A stretch of 64,000 nucleotides of DNA from Orientallactaga sibirica (taxonomy: Eukaryota > Chordata > Mammalia > Rodentia > Dipodidae), in contig JAEOAD010000004.1 in the NCBI GenBank assembly GCA_036365145.1, positions 49,010,001-49,074,000 of the forward strand, read 5' to 3'. Of the stretch, positions 1 through 12,753 are shown piece after piece. A program made the translations under genes and the position numbers. Positions within the stretch are counted from its first letter, which is position 1. Each line of letters opens with the position of its first letter. A model generated the notes under the pieces. That model was not told the origin of the DNA. It searched no databases and saw nothing but the letters and a program-made list of their open reading frames with translations.

Positions 1-676
1 GTGGTGAAGTTGTATTGCTGGTCTAATCTGTGTATTCCTGACTATTTTCAACCTAGATGCTCTGAGCATTTCTAAGATAAGTTCATCCCACATTTCTTGT
101 TAGCCCCGTATTTGTCAACTCCACAGTGGTTTTGGTATAAATGGTCATTTTAATCAGTTTAACACCTCCTGAAAATGTCATGTTAAACCAGGAATCTGTC
201 CACTCTACAATTACTACACCCTGTAGATGTAGACACAGAGCTAGGAGGTGGGGAATAAAGAGGGTTGTTTGGTGGGGATAGTAGTGGTAAGATTGTGGAC
301 GTCTTTCTTTTTCTTCAGCTGGTCTAGAAATGACTTAGAAGATTGGTAGACAGATGACTTTTCTCTAATATGTCCTTCACGGAGGGAGGTCGTGCTCTTC
401 AACATGGAATACAGTTTTGCTAAATGAGTCTGGTTTGTTTTCTTACAGACTAGTATGTTCTGTGTGGCTACAGATAGCCTTGAACTTGAAAGAGCTTGGT
501 TCTCTGATTTGTAGTCATCCTCAAAGGTTAGGGAAGCTACCTTAGGATACACTTAAATTCTCTTAAAATCTATTACATGATTGAAGAACTAGCTATCTTT
601 TTTTTTGAAGTCTGTCTTTTCAGCTTCTTGTCAGGCAGTAATAAATTCCATAAATATGAGGGGCTTCTTTTTAAAT

Positions 677-697
677 AATTTGTTTTTTTATTTATTC

Positions 698-732
<35 letters not shown>

Positions 733-885
733 CATGGGTGCACCAGGACCTCCAGCCACTGTAAATGAACTCCATATGTATATGCCACCTTGTGCATCTG
801 GCTTACGTGGGTCCTGGGGAATTGAACCTAGGTCCTTTTGGCTTTGCTGGCAAGTACCGTAACCACTAAACCATCTCTCCAGTCC
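677..885 (-). mobile_element. B2-headed tRNA SINE (GA-rich type)
   Basis: In + direction it shows an A/T-rich stretch, (AG)n, then tgcaccaggacctccagcca, tccatatgtatatgcc, cttacgtgggtcctggggaa and a head reading accatctctccagtcc. Reverse-complemented, the head is a tRNA-like A box (ggagagatggt). Confidence 0.9.
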
Positions 886-1036
886 AAGAGGCCTCTTTAT
901 TTGCTTTAAATCCTACTTCATTTGCCCTTCAGGGCAAATACTCTCCTTTATTTTATGCAGGTTGCTGAACATTTTGATTCATCACCTTATTTGACTTTAA
1001 GATCCCTTCTTCCCTCCTCCTTTCTTTCTTCCTTTC

Positions 1037-1138
1037 TTTTTAGACAGGATCTCACTCTGCAGCCCAGGTTAGCCTCAAACTTGAACTTCTTCTGCCTCAG
1101 CTTCTCAAGTGCTGTGATTATACATGTCCCCTACCATA
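1037..1138 (-). mobile_element. B1-type SINE, divergent
   Basis: It reads tagacaggatctcactctgc, agcccaggttagcctcaaac and caagtgctgtgattatacat in reverse orientation. Confidence 0.75.
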
Positions 1139-1499
1139 GACTGGTGAAGTTCCTGAATTTAGATTCTCACCCAATCATGTCTCCTTTCTTCCTCTGATTC
1201 AAGCTCTCAAATTTCAAGTGTATCTTTGGTCTAGTTAATACAACTGAACATCAATATATATAATATATATAACATAATAATATAATTCTTAGGGCTGTAT
1301 TTAGAAGTCATTAATTCATGGACCAGAGCACTTGCTTACTAAAGGGAAAAGCTAAGAAGAAAAAAAAAAAAAAAAAAAAAAGGAGAAATACTTAAATGAT
1401 TATAGTATGAAATGATATAATGATCATTAAAATATTTTAGTTTGTGATGGAGGACAAATGTGAACAAAGTCACTGTAAAACAATGACAATGGAGTGAGG

Positions 1500-1560
1500 G
1501 CTGTTTTAAAGACATGAAAACATTTCAAGGAAATTAGAGAAAAATTACTTTTATGCAAAA
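1500..1560 (+). repeat. 61-bp dispersed direct repeat, copy 1
   Basis: It matches 3378-3438 at 59 of 61 positions by eye, starting gctgttttaaagacatgaaa here. No SINE or LTR feature surrounds it. Confidence 0.93.
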
Positions 1561-1699
1561 TACTTCCTCCTGAGGGCTGAGAAAGACTCATTTTCACCTG
1601 GAGGATGGTCCACGGTCTCCTATATTTGGTGATGAATTATACTAGAAGGCAAAAATTTATCGGCTTCAACGATCTATGATTCCATTTACTTAAAAAAAT

Positions 1700-1948
1700 T
1701 CAATCAATACTTTTAAAAAATTTTTATTTATTTATTTGCAAGCAGAGAGAGAGAGAGATAGAAGAGAGACAGACAGAGAGAGAATAGGTTCACCAGGGCC
1801 TCCAGCCACTGCAAACGAACTCCAGATGCATGAGCCCCTGGGGCATCTGGCTTATGTGGGTCCTGGGGAATCCAACCTGGGTCCTTCAGCTTCACAAGCA
1901 AATGCCTTAAGCCCTAAGCCATTTCCCCAGCCCTCAATCAATACTTTT
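1700..1948 (-). mobile_element. B2-headed tRNA SINE with 15-bp target-site duplication
   Basis: The SINE body is 1715-1933. The duplicated target TCAATCAATACTTTT is seen at 1700-1714 and 1934-1948 and matches exactly. The body has the GA-rich segment, cctccagccactgcaaacga and the gccatttccccagccc head. Confidence 0.93.
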
Positions 1949-2176
1949 AACAAAATGTTTAAAATTCATTTGAACAAAAAACAAATTATTGGTAAATCAT
2001 GCTTCATAATTTAATATATAGTAAAATCACACTTGTGGTTTGACAATAAAAAATCTACTATCATAGATTTGGGCACAGAGTATGCTGTCTTTTTTTCATG
2101 TATGTAATGAAAATTTCTCAGCCTCTGAGTTGCCTTGAACTGAACAACTTCTAGAGTTTGCCCTTCCATCATTTTA

Positions 2177-2519
2177 CTTATTCTTTTTTATTTTTATTGT
2201 TTGTGTGTGATCATGTGAGTGCACTCACATTTGTGCCGTATCATGTGTGTGGAAGTCACGCAGAACTTCAGGGTAGTCCATCCTTGTCCTCCTCACTTGA
2301 GGCAGGGTTTCTGGCCTTGGAGTCTTGCTCCACATTTCTTTGTTGGAGCTTCTGGGAAATTTTCCCCTCTCTGTCTCTCATCTCACTATCAGCTTCAGCC
2401 TGCTGGGATAATAGAAGCCCATTATGGCTTCCAGTTTTTTATCTGGTTCTGGGGATTGGACTCAGAGTACTCCAGTTTGACCAGCTTGACTTCATCCATT
2501 GAGCCATCTCTTCAGCCCC
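2177..2519 (-). mobile_element. Composite (B4/RSINE-like) SINE
   Basis: It has a TG-rich start (tgtttgtgtgtgatcatgtg), gaggcagggtttctggcctt, a central part, then gggattggactcagagtact and the head gagccatctcttcagccc. The same arrangement recurs at 7056, 10990 and 44719, and on the + strand at 8722 and 46358. Confidence 0.7.
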
Positions 2520-3377
2520 TCCATCTTCTTTAGAAGAGTGCTGTGCTCTGTCTCTGATGGGATTCATCAAGACCCTTTGCTCAGAATAAAGCCATTGCCC
2601 TCATGTTGCTTTCTGTTGCACTGTTTTTTCTCTCCTTTCTCTTGATTTACATTTCCCTCCCTCCTTTCTTTCCTCTTCTTAGAGGCATGAATTAGTTATG
2701 ATTTATAGGATATTTTGAAGAAAAATGGCTCTGGATAGTTTCCTGGTTTAAGGATCATTAGAGGGAGAGGAATAATTTTCTCCAAATCTTTTTCTGATGC
2801 AGTTTTATCCATCCCTTTAATTGAAATGATACTTTTTAAGGACCTCTGAGCAGGTTCTCTGTTCAGAAGTCTTCCTGCCCCTTTAATCGAGGTTTAAAGA
2901 AAACAAAAACCCAAAGCCTTGTTGGTGCTGTTCTAGCAAATCTGTGGAATTATGTTGATACTTTGCAAACCTTGTTTATTGTGGAAAGATTATACTGGTT
3001 AAAATGCTTCCAGCTTTTAAAGTTGGCCTCAATACACTGTACTTTTTTGTGTGTATGTTTGTGTGTGTGCTTTTTCTCTTGCATCTGTGAAAGTACTTTT
3101 CAATTCTGTTTAAACACAATAATTTTATAATTAGTAAGTTGATTATTCATATCCCAGCTCATTTCTCTCAGATGTGGGACCTATTGCATTTGGCTGTTTG
3201 TGGTAGTCTTTTACACTAAGCAATTAGTATTAAAATGAAAACATTTCAGGCCTCAACCATTAGGTTTTCTACTGCTTCTTGCCACTCAGCTTTGTAATTA
3301 TTTTCATGTGATTCAGTGTTTATGTTTATCTAAATATAGTCTAATCAAGAGAAAGATTAGAAATTTTTTTTTTTTTG

Positions 3378-3438
3378 GCTATTTTAAAGACATGAAAACA
3401 TTTCAAGGAAATTAGAGAACAATTACTTTTATGCAAAA
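3378..3438 (+). repeat. 61-bp dispersed direct repeat, copy 2
   Basis: It matches 1500-1560 with two substitutions, starting gctattttaaagacatgaaa here. A T run lies immediately upstream (3364-3376). Confidence 0.93.
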
Positions 3439-3810
3439 CAAATTTACTTTTATAGTTCTAAATTTACATTAGCTTAATTGTATTCATAAACATACATAAT
3501 TTGGTTGGATAAACTAATTTTCACTTTTGGAATATTCAGTTTAAAAGTTGTACCACAGTTTCTTCAGGTACTAATTTAATACTCTAATTAAATTTACTTT
3601 TAAAAGTTTTCATACATTTATTAGAAAGGCTTGCTAAGGTCACTAAATCATCTGATGATTGTTCAGAAAATAAAAACTAGCATTGTCCAAGAGACTTTTC
3701 TAGTTTGTGCATTCTTTCTTAGTAATAGACACACATATCTGGAGTAGGAAAAAAAGTGGAAAACATTTCATATTGCCTATAACTTTAGTCATATCTCTAG
3801 GTTTTATTAT

Positions 3811-3892
3811 TTTCTGGTGCTGGAGATTGAACCTAAGGCCTCACACATTTGAGGGAAGTACTCTACCACTGAGCAACACTCCCAACCTCACA
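3811..3892 (-). mobile_element. ID-like SINE
   Basis: Reverse orientation shows tggtgctggagattgaacct, then tactctaccactgagcaaca, the classic ID tRNA-like B and A box regions. Confidence 0.8.
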
Positions 3893-4264
3893 GCTCAAGT
3901 TTTTATACCTCACTTATGTCCTCCTTACTGGATTATGGACAGTGTGGCTTGGTTAAGGAAAGCAAGTGTGTCCTTTCATGTTATCTTCTTTCTTTAGGTT
4001 TTCCACAGTGAATTTAGCTGTGACTGCAGAAAAAGAACTGTGTAGTGTGCAGGGAGATGGTTGGCAAGGGCCAAGAGGAGAGGGTTTTCTCTGAAAGAAC
4101 CCAGAGGGTCCTTGCAGCCTAGTGTGGGATAGGATGTGCCTCAACCAGAGGACAGGTTTCACCTCACTGTCCCTGTCTTTGATGCTGAGTCCAAATACAG
4201 CAGCAATGGTAACAGTTGGCTGATGGTTCTAAAAACTAAAAACAGTACTAAAAACTGGTTGAAA

Positions 4265-4480
4265 GGGCTGGAGAGATGGCTTAGCAGTTAAGGCGCTTGC
4301 CTGTGAAGCCTATGGACTCATGTTTGACTCTCCAGATCCCCTATTAGCCAGATGCACAAAGATGAGGCAAGTGCAAGGTTGCACGTGCCCACTAGGTGGC
4401 ACAAGTGTCTGGCGTTCAATTTCACTGGTTGAGGCCCTCACACGCTAATCCTCTCTCTTTCTCTCTCTTAAAAAGAAGCA
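4265..4480 (+). mobile_element. B2-headed tRNA SINE
   Basis: It starts gggctggagagatggcttag, then aaggcgcttgcctgtgaagc, gactctccagatccc, and ends in a CT-rich stretch and A tail. Full-length sense copy. Confidence 0.9.
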
Positions 4481-4507
4481 GAACAAACTGACAAAAACAG
4501 TTCTTTC

Positions 4508-4704
4508 TGTTTTTTTAAATTTACTTATTTGAGTCAGAGAGACACTGAGAGAGAATGGTGTGCCATGGCCTCTAGTTACTGCAAATGAGCTCCAGATGCA
4601 TGCACTGCCTTGTGCATCTGGCTTTCGTGGGTCCTGGGGAATTAAACCTGGTTACTTTGGCTTTGCAGGCAAGTGCCTTAACTGCTAAGCCATCCCTCTA
4701 GCCC
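4508..4704 (-). mobile_element. B2-headed tRNA SINE
   Basis: It shows the GA-rich segment, actgcaaatgagctccagat, ttcgtgggtcctggggaatt, and the head ccatccctctagccc. Confidence 0.9.
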
Positions 4705-5114
4705 TTGTTTCTGTATTTTTATGAAATCATTTACTTGACTTTTCTGAGTACTCCCAATCACAGCAATCAAATGAAGAACAGGCATTTGTGGATAGCTGTC
4801 TGATTCTGATTCTGTGAGCATGACCATAGAGTTTTCAGGTCCCATTGACATGTCTTATGTGTATACTCAATGATAGATTATAAGTGTATATGAATGCTAC
4901 TCTTTGTTGAAGAACTTTTAAAGTCAATTCTGATTTTAAAAAGCCCATTCCCCTTCTAAGTTTAAACTTTTTGTTTTTTGAAGTCACAATGACTTTTTTT
5001 TGATGATTAAAAATGACAGTCCAGAAAAATACATTGCTCCTATAAGAGGCCTGTTAATCATTTTCCCCATTTCTTGGATGACCTTAAAAATTGTTGATTT
5101 TATTTTAAAACTTT

Positions 5115-5339
5115 TTAAAAAAGATTTTATTTTTATTTATTTACTTATTAGAGACAGAGAGAGAGAGAGGAGAGAGAAAGAGTGAGAATGGGTGCGCAAG
5201 GGCCTCTTAGCTACTGCAAACGGACTCCAGACGCATGCACCATCATGTGCATCTGGTTAATGTAGGACCTGAAGAATCAAACCGGGCTCCTTAGGCTTCA
5301 CAGGCATGTGCCTTAACTGCTAAGCCATCTCTCCAGCCC
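5115..5339 (-). mobile_element. B2-headed tRNA SINE
   Basis: It shows the (GA)n segment, tgcgcaagggcctcttagct, actccagacgcatgcacc and the head gccatctctccagccc. Confidence 0.9.
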
Positions 5340-5369
5340 AATTTTATTTTATATATTAATTAAAAAATT

Positions 5370-5580
5370 TATTTTGAGACAGGGATTCATGTGTCCCAGG
5401 CTGGCCTCAAACTCATTATCTAGCTGAGGATGATCTTAGACTTTTAATACTCCTTTGCTCTTTGTGAGTGCTGACATTACAAGTATGGGCCACCATGATA
5501 TTCTGCAGTGCTGTGGACTGAACCTAGAGCTTGATGCATGCCAGAGAAGCACTCTAACAACTAAGCCTTATCTCGAGCCC
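5370..5580 (-). mobile_element. B4-type SINE (B1 joined to an ID-like part)
   Basis: A B1-like block (ttgagacagggattcatgtg, ggctggcctcaaactcatta) runs straight into an ID-like block (gtgctgtggactgaacctag, gcactctaacaactaagcc). This matches the known B4 composition. Confidence 0.75.
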
Positions 5581-5848
5581 TTACTTTTAATTTAAGTCAT
5601 TACAACATTTGGTTATGTATGAAAGTTAAATTATTCTTCCTGATGATGTTGATATGTGGAGGACAAGTTGGAGAATAACTGAAGTCTTTTGTAAACTTGG
5701 TTCCCTCTATATCACTTAATTATTTATTAGAAATTAGAATTATTAGTTAGAATTATTTAAGTGCTAAAGGATATCTCATACATTTTAAGGATGTATTTTG
5801 TTTATTTCTTGCATTTGAAAGTACATATTTGGTAAGAAGATTTGTAGA

Positions 5849-5849
<1 letters not shown>

Positions 5850-5895
<46 letters not shown>
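5850..5895. repeat. (CA)n microsatellite
   Basis: About 22 uninterrupted CA units. Confidence 0.97.
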
Positions 5896-5899
<4 letters not shown>

Positions 5900-6906
5900 C
5901 TACTGTAGTGTAGAAATGTACCTAGGAACTAGATGGTTTTCTCATCATTTCATTGGAAGAAAAATACATCTCTGTGCTTTGCTTGAAGCTGTGATTCTCA
6001 CCCTTGGCTATAGATAGGAATCACCTGGGTGCTTTTGAAAAATTTCATTCCCAGGTTGTATTTGAAAGCATTTTGCATCAGCCTCTTAGGCTAGGTCCTT
6101 GGTGTTGATATTTTTTAAAGCTCACCAGTGGTTTCAATGTACAGCCAATGCTGAGAGCCAGTTCTTTAGAATGAAGTCAGAAATAACATCTCCTCAAAGT
6201 AACTGTGTTGGTGCGTGAGTAAGTTTGGTTTATTAACTAAGGCAGAGTGGACAATTTTCCCACCATTATCACGTAATGAAGACTTTGTTGAGGACTTAAT
6301 GTTAAGTTCTGAATTTTAAGCTAATTTGGTTACATGTAATTTAATATTTTGAATTCTGTTTAAACTCTTCCCATTCAGAAACAAAAGATATTTCCTTTTA
6401 GAACTTTGTGAATATTAAGGAGTCATAGACCAATCATTTCCTAATTCATATATCTTAAGTTTGTAGTTTTTTTTTGGTAGCTTATAAGGAGTCATGGAGT
6501 ATGCAAGGAGACATAAATGAAACACTGGTGAATAATTAGGAAAACACGAATAGGGACAATGGAGAGTTGGTAACTGACTCCTGACTCTTCATTGTCCCAT
6601 GCGTGTTTAGCCACTCCAGTGATCTATCCCTGTATTACAGGAAACCATTTGAGCCAGCAGGCCAGTGATTATGCCTCTGGCTTTTCTCTAGGAAAAGGCT
6701 AATGCACTGCCAAGGTCTGACTATGTACCTTCCAAACCAAGTGAGTAACGGGACAGTTCAGATCAGTGATCAACATGGGGTTGCTTCCATGCAGAGAAGA
6801 GACTGAAGTTCCAATGTGAGCAGTCTGAATTGTCTTTGAGTATAATGTTATATATGAGGTATTCTGCAAGGAGGTTTATAGACCTCCTTTTGCTTCCCTC
6901 ACCCAC

Positions 6907-7042
6907 AAAAGTAGAGTCTTACTGTAGCCCAAGCTGACCTGGAACTCACTTTGTAGCACAGGCTGGCCTTGAACTCACAGTGATCCTCCTACCTCAGCCT
7001 CCCCAGTGGCTAGGATCAAAGGCATGTGCCACCATGCCTGGC
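6907..7042 (-). mobile_element. B1-type SINE
   Basis: It shows agtcttactgtagcccaagc, caggctggccttgaactcac and ggcatgtgccaccatgcctg in reverse orientation. Confidence 0.88.
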
Positions 7043-7055
7043 TTGCTTAATCTTA

Positions 7056-7308
7056 GTGTGTGTGCACATTAAATGACACGCATGTGGAGTCAAGAGGACA
7101 ACTTAAATGCTGATTCATACCTTCCACCTTGTTTGAGGGTAGGGTATCTTATTCCAGTCTAGTTGGCCCACAAGCTTCTTGGATTCTCATGTTTCCACTT
7201 CCTATATCACCTGTAGGAGGGCTGAGATTATAGATGTTTGCCACTGTGTTGGGATTTCTGTGGGCTCTAGGGATCTAAATCAAATCATCTCCCACTGAGC
7301 CATCTTCC
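7056..7308 (-). mobile_element. Composite (B4/RSINE-like) SINE
   Basis: It shows gtgtgtgtgcacattaaatg, catgtggagtcaagaggaca, ccttccaccttgtttgaggg and the head cactgagccatcttcc. Confidence 0.7.
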
Positions 7309-7317
7309 AATATAATT

Positions 7318-7437
7318 TTCCTTTATGAATGATAGTATTAATCTTGTTTTACATAAAAGGAAACTGAGGCTCAAAAAAGTTGAACAACCTGTCTGGGAAA
7401 TAGAACAGGTAAATAGCAGAGCCAGGTTTCAGAGTAT
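7318..7437 (+). mobile_element. MIR relic
   Basis: The block aaggaaactgaggctcaaaa followed by agcagagccaggtttcagag is the conserved MIR core and 3' part. Confidence 0.7.
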
Positions 7438-7440
7438 AGC

Positions 7441-7566
7441 TATTTATTTATATATTTTCCTGGGATTCTGTGTGTAGCACAGGCTGGCCTCAAGGCTGAG
7501 ATCCTCCTGCCTCAAACGTCTATGTAGCTGGAATTACAGGCATCCACCACCCACCATCAGGCCAGG
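7441..7566 (-). mobile_element. B1-type SINE, partial
   Basis: It shows gtagcacaggctggcctcaa, gatcctcctgcctcaaacgt and ggaattacaggcatccacca. Confidence 0.75.
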
Positions 7567-8721
7567 CTGTCTGGCTTATCTTACGTAGTTCTTGGAGGAT
7601 CGGGTTCTTGTTAGTTACAGTTCCTCCTTGTCTACAGTACTGTTTAAGGAACAACATTATTGGGGCAGGGAGGACAAAGGCACAGCGCCATGTAAGATCT
7701 CTTATAAAAACTGTATCAGTTTCTCCATGGAGCAGTTTTCTCCCAAACCCTTCATATTTCTGTGGCAGCATATTATCTATTTTTTGTATTATCCACCAAA
7801 CTCACTGTGTCCACTGAAGAGGCCTGTGTCTTGCTCCTTTTGCAAAGCTTGCCACAGCCACAGTGGCAGCGAGGGTGCCCTTTGCCCTGTTTCCCACGTA
7901 GCCTCATCAGAGGGGCTATGCTGGGCCAGCGCTTCAGGTTAGCACATGGCTTGGTTGTTTCACTGGCTGCCCCATTTTAGGCTCGGGTCACTCAGAAACA
8001 TTTCTTGTGATGCATTTCTGATAAAACTGCATGAGCAGAAGCAGGTCTCCACCATGGCTTGGTTTGACACTTCATGACACATCTGGGTTCTTTTCACTGG
8101 ATTCCCAGGGGAGCACTGTGGCACATGTGCTGCCTGGGTTCCAGAGTTCTTTGATTCCTTCCAACTTTGACTTCCCATCCCTGTGATTTTTCTTTTTTTC
8201 ATTATTTTATTCTGTCCCAGTGAAATCCAAACTGTTTTACTTCTACTATCTACCAGAGAGGCAATGCCCTTGGGTCTGTCTTACCCCTGTCTCCCTCATG
8301 GCAGTATGTGTGTGTGTTCTCCCTGCTCTCTGCTCTGTGTCCCCTGATGGCCCCCAAGTTCCATCTGTCACTTTACCACTCAAAGTTGAGTTCCTGAACT
8401 CACACCATCAGCATTGCTGGGAGCCTGTTAGAAGGGCATCCCCAGCTCTTTCCCCAGCCTTCCTCATGGAACCTGCCCATTTCCATGCTCTCCACATGTG
8501 CATATTCCAGTTTCAGAGGCCTGCTCGCCTTGCGCTTCTCCATGGGTTGTAACCTGGGAAGGGAATTAGAACACGTTCCTAATGTAGGAAAATTAGATTA
8601 AAAGTTTATTCATCCATGGGCAATGTATTAGTTAATTTTGGAGAAAAGACCCAATGAGTATATTTGGAAGTACATGCCTTTCCTAATGATACGAATGACT
8701 TCAATTGGGAAAACCTGGGTA

Positions 8722-9048
8722 GCCTGGGGAAATGGCTCATTGGATAAAGTGCTCCCTGCTCTAGAGCACTTGAGTTTGAAAGCCAGAGCCCATGTATAAA
8801 GCTGGAAGCTGTGACAGGCTTCTGTAATTCTAGCATGCTGGTGGCAGAATTTCCAGTAGAATTTCCTGGAAGCTCGCAGCAAGGAAGAACAAGAACACCA
8901 GAAAAAGACTCTGAGAGATAAACCTTGCCCCAAAATGAAATGGGAAAGGGGCGGGTGACCCAAAAGATATCCTCTGACTTCAGCACATGCACCATGGTAA
9001 ATGTGCTTTTGCACACAAGTGGACATGTACACACACAAGAAAATAGTG
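8722..9048 (+). mobile_element. Composite tRNA-headed SINE (RSINE/B4-like), sense
   Basis: The head gcctggggaaatggctcatt is followed by a degraded B1-like middle. The right end has ctgacttcagcacatgcacc and an AC-rich tail. The layout is shared with 46358-46682. Confidence 0.65.
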
Positions 9049-9148
9049 ATAGAAAAATCCTGGATAATTTAATCCACAGACTTATGATGGGAATAGTCAT
9101 ATACCAGCCTCACCACTGTTTTAAAAAGAAATGACTTTCTTCCTTCAC

Positions 9149-9250
9149 TACCTCCCTCTTTCCCTCCATCCCTCCCTCCCTCCCTCCCTCCCATCTTTTT
9201 TGGTGCTGGGGAATCAGAACATACTCTACCTCTGAGCTATACCCCAGTCC
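9149..9250 (-). mobile_element. ID-like SINE with expanded CCCT tail
   Basis: An ID body at about 9199-9250 (tggtgctggggaatcagaac, ctacctctgagctatacccc) carries a (CCCT)n array (9149-9193) on its tail side. Confidence 0.75.
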
Positions 9251-9317
9251 TAGAGGGAGTAATTTTTGAGAAAAAAGTATTTGATTCAGGAAATATTTGT
9301 AGTTTTCAAGCTTTTAA

Positions 9318-9573
9318 TTTCTTTTTTTTTTTTTAATTTTATTTATTTGAGAGCGACAGGCAGAGAGAGAAAGAGGCAGAGAGAAAGAGAGAGAGAGAGA
9401 GTGTGTGTGTGTGTGAATGGGTGCACCAGGGTCTCTAGCCACTGCAAACAAACTCTAGATGCATGTGCTACCTTGTGCATCTGGTTTATGTGGGTCCTGG
9501 GGAATCGAGCCTTGAACTGGGGTCTTTAGGTCTCACAGGCAAGCACTTAACCACTAAGCCATCTCTCCAGCCC
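9318..9573 (-). mobile_element. B2-headed tRNA SINE with GA and GT arrays
   Basis: A poly-T stretch, (GA)n and (GT)n precede atgggtgcaccagggtctct and the head gccatctctccagccc. Confidence 0.9.
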
Positions 9574-10989
9574 AAGTTTTTACTTTCTTAAATCTCTTGA
9601 GAAGACAAGTAAATACAATGTTATTGTCTAAATGAAGGTGCAGAAAGGCCTGTGGAGCACACATTTCTCTGTTTAAGTGTACTTCCTATCCATTTTTAAT
9701 AACACAGGTGATAGGTGGCAGACACAGTGACATGTGTTTTCTTTACATTTAGGCCATACTGGGTGAGAAGGCTGTGAATGACCTGTGTTGGATAGGCTAC
9801 GGTATGTGGATCTCTAGGCAAGTGAATGACAGTGGAGATGCATGGCAGAACATGAAGATGTGAGCCTCAGCTGATGCCAGTGGCCTTCCAGCTTCTTATC
9901 TGTTTCTGATCTGTAGTCAGTCGGCTCCCGTGGTTGTGCTGGTAGTAGCCTCATCTGTGTTGACTCTCCCTCCTTTTCAGAGTTCAGTAAAGTTATGCTG
10001 TTCCACGCAAACATGCACACACACACAGTTTGCTCACTGCAGTGTCTGAGCACCCTATGCTCTGTGTGGTTGCATGGTATACCACCACACCCATTTAAAT
10101 GCAGAGGGCTGAAAACATGCTTTTCTAGATTTAGAACCAACCTTGCTTCAAGGCAACAGCATTTCCTCTCACAGAGCATTGATTGTTTATCTTGTGTTTT
10201 AATTAATACTTTAACAAGTTTGGAGATAGGAAGACAATTACTTACACTGAGTAAGTGGTGAGAATTCAGAGCACAGCTACACTCCAGATTCGCTGTTGTT
10301 ATTTCTGCAAGCATCAAAGGCATCCCTTTAAGCAGGACCCTCATGCTCCAGGCCTCCCAAAGGGGGGTGGGAATCACCACTGGGAGCATGCTGGCGACTT
10401 ACAAAAGGAGTGGTCCAGTGGTATTCTATTTCTCCTCCAGTCAAAGAAAGAACCCTATACCAGAAACAAATGGAAACTACACTTCAGGTTTCAGATCATG
10501 TTCAAAGCATGGGTGCTATGGAAACATGTGGGAGCTAGAAAATGAATTAAATAGCTGAGGGGAGTGAAGAAGGAAAACTGTTCTGTATGCCATGGAAAGA
10601 AAATAGGAAAGTCAACGACTTCCTTAGGAGCATGTCTTTGGTAGGATGCACTTTAAATATACAATTTTTCTTCTTGGTAACATGAAGATTAGGTAGTATT
10701 AGATGCGCGGATATAGCAGCCCAAGTTGGAACATGCTGGTCAGGTAACTGAATTGACTCCAAGTTAACTAGAAGTACGTAATAATTTCATATGCTTACAG
10801 TAGAATGCCTACAGTGCTCTTTCCTTTGTCATGAATGGGGCACTGACAGCCAATCTAGTACCTTTCATTGAGGATTAGTATTTGACTCCAGCTTCATGGG
10901 ACTCTTCACCTGGCCATGCTTTGAGATACCTATCCCAAACTAATATGTAAGTGAGCACTGCAGGAAAAATGTACTTTTTTTGTTGTGTA

Positions 10990-11312
10990 TGTGGCGGGGG
11001 GGGGGATATATGAAAGTTTGCATGTGTATGATGTGTCCACTTGGTGTCTCTTGTCTTTTGTGGTTGGGTGCTGTCACCTGTGGTGGTTGGAGCTAAAAGT
11101 CGGATGGCCTGCTCCATTGTTCCTCTGCCCATTCTTATCTGAGCTGGAGCCTCTGACTGATCCTCTGAGGGACAAAAGTACAAATGTGTGTGGCCATACC
11201 CAGCTATTTATGCGGGTCCTAAGAAGACCTAGCTCAAGGGCTGTCTCAGGCCCTCTCAGGCCCTTGTGCTTGCACAGGAAGTGCACTTAACCTCTTAGCC
11301 ATCTCTCCAGCC
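10990..11312 (-). mobile_element. Composite (B4/RSINE-like) SINE
   Basis: A TG/G-rich start (a G run near 10995) leads to tgtccacttggtgtctcttg and the head cttagccatctctccagcct. Confidence 0.65.
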
Positions 11313-11980
11313 TGGAAACATGTACGTTATTGAAATCTCCACTTGTTGTATTTTCAAAGCTTTGCTGTTTTATATATTTATGTAAAATATTGCTCTCTAT
11401 AGCATTTTTGTTTCTAAAATATGACCCTGAAAGCATGTTTTTTTTCTGCTGTGTTAATACAGACTAAACTGTGACAGTGTATGTACTCTGCAGGACTTCT
11501 CAGAGTTACTCTTCTCAGTGACTCTTCCAGAGTGAGATATCATATCTGATGGTTCCCAAGCTTATTTTACTTTCCCTCCCCCATCCCTGCTCTTACTGTT
11601 TTCTGGAGGGAGTATCCACCATGGAAGACAGTTTGGTAAATGGCACACTTGAATTTTCACATGTATTTTCTCATTTTTCATCACCATAGTTTTGCCCATT
11701 TGGTTAAGGGCAGAGATTGTACCCACTGAAGTTGGGGCTGCCATCGGGACCCAGTCTCCTAGGACCTCACCCAGATTTTCTCTCTGGGAGGCCTTCTGTT
11801 CAGACAGGAAACATCTAGCTCTGTATGTATGGGCTCTTGCTGGCAGCATGGTGGTCAGCTGGCTGACACAATGGGCTCAAGTTTCTCTGCCCTGGGGCTG
11901 TTTACAGGACTACCATGGCCTTTTGTGGAGGGCCTTTTGATTCTAGGCAGTTGGTGAGGGTCGACAGTTGTGCTATGTAA

Positions 11981-12349
<369 letters not shown>

Positions 12350-12621
12350 TAATATTGATAGTTAAATAAACCTTTCATAGTTTGGTTTAGTATCCTGAAG
12401 TTCCTATGTCCCCTTCTCCATGTATCAAATATTCCCACCTTCTATGTTAGGTGAGGCTCAGCCCCACTAAACCCCATACTTTTTCCGAAGCCTCCGACTC
12501 TTCCCTGTGACAGTCTGAAGCCTTGGGTATCTCTCCTTCCTTTTTCATAGACTGAAGCTCTCAAAGACCACCTTTTCTATGTAGCTTCCACTTACACTCT
12601 TCAAAAACATTGGCCATTCTT

Positions 12622-12698
12622 TTCTTGTTTTTTTTTCTTTTGCTGTACAAAGGATTAAACCCAGATGACGTGCCATCTAATCTATCATCTATCTGTCC

Positions 12699-12753
<55 letters not shown>

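Noticed and set aside
4265..4340. tRNA-like A and B boxes suggesting a tRNA gene
   Set aside because: This is a SINE head; it continues into a SINE body and tail and lacks a foldable tRNA. The same holds for the other SINE heads.
8606..9100. 164-codon and 136-codon - strand frames
   Set aside because: They overlap the antisense of a composite SINE and show no domain.
9814..10389. 191-codon open frame on the - strand, the longest not in a repeat
   Set aside because: No recognisable domain, no splice or start context, antisense to an intron, and composition is like surrounding sequence. Chance frame; a conservation score would settle it.
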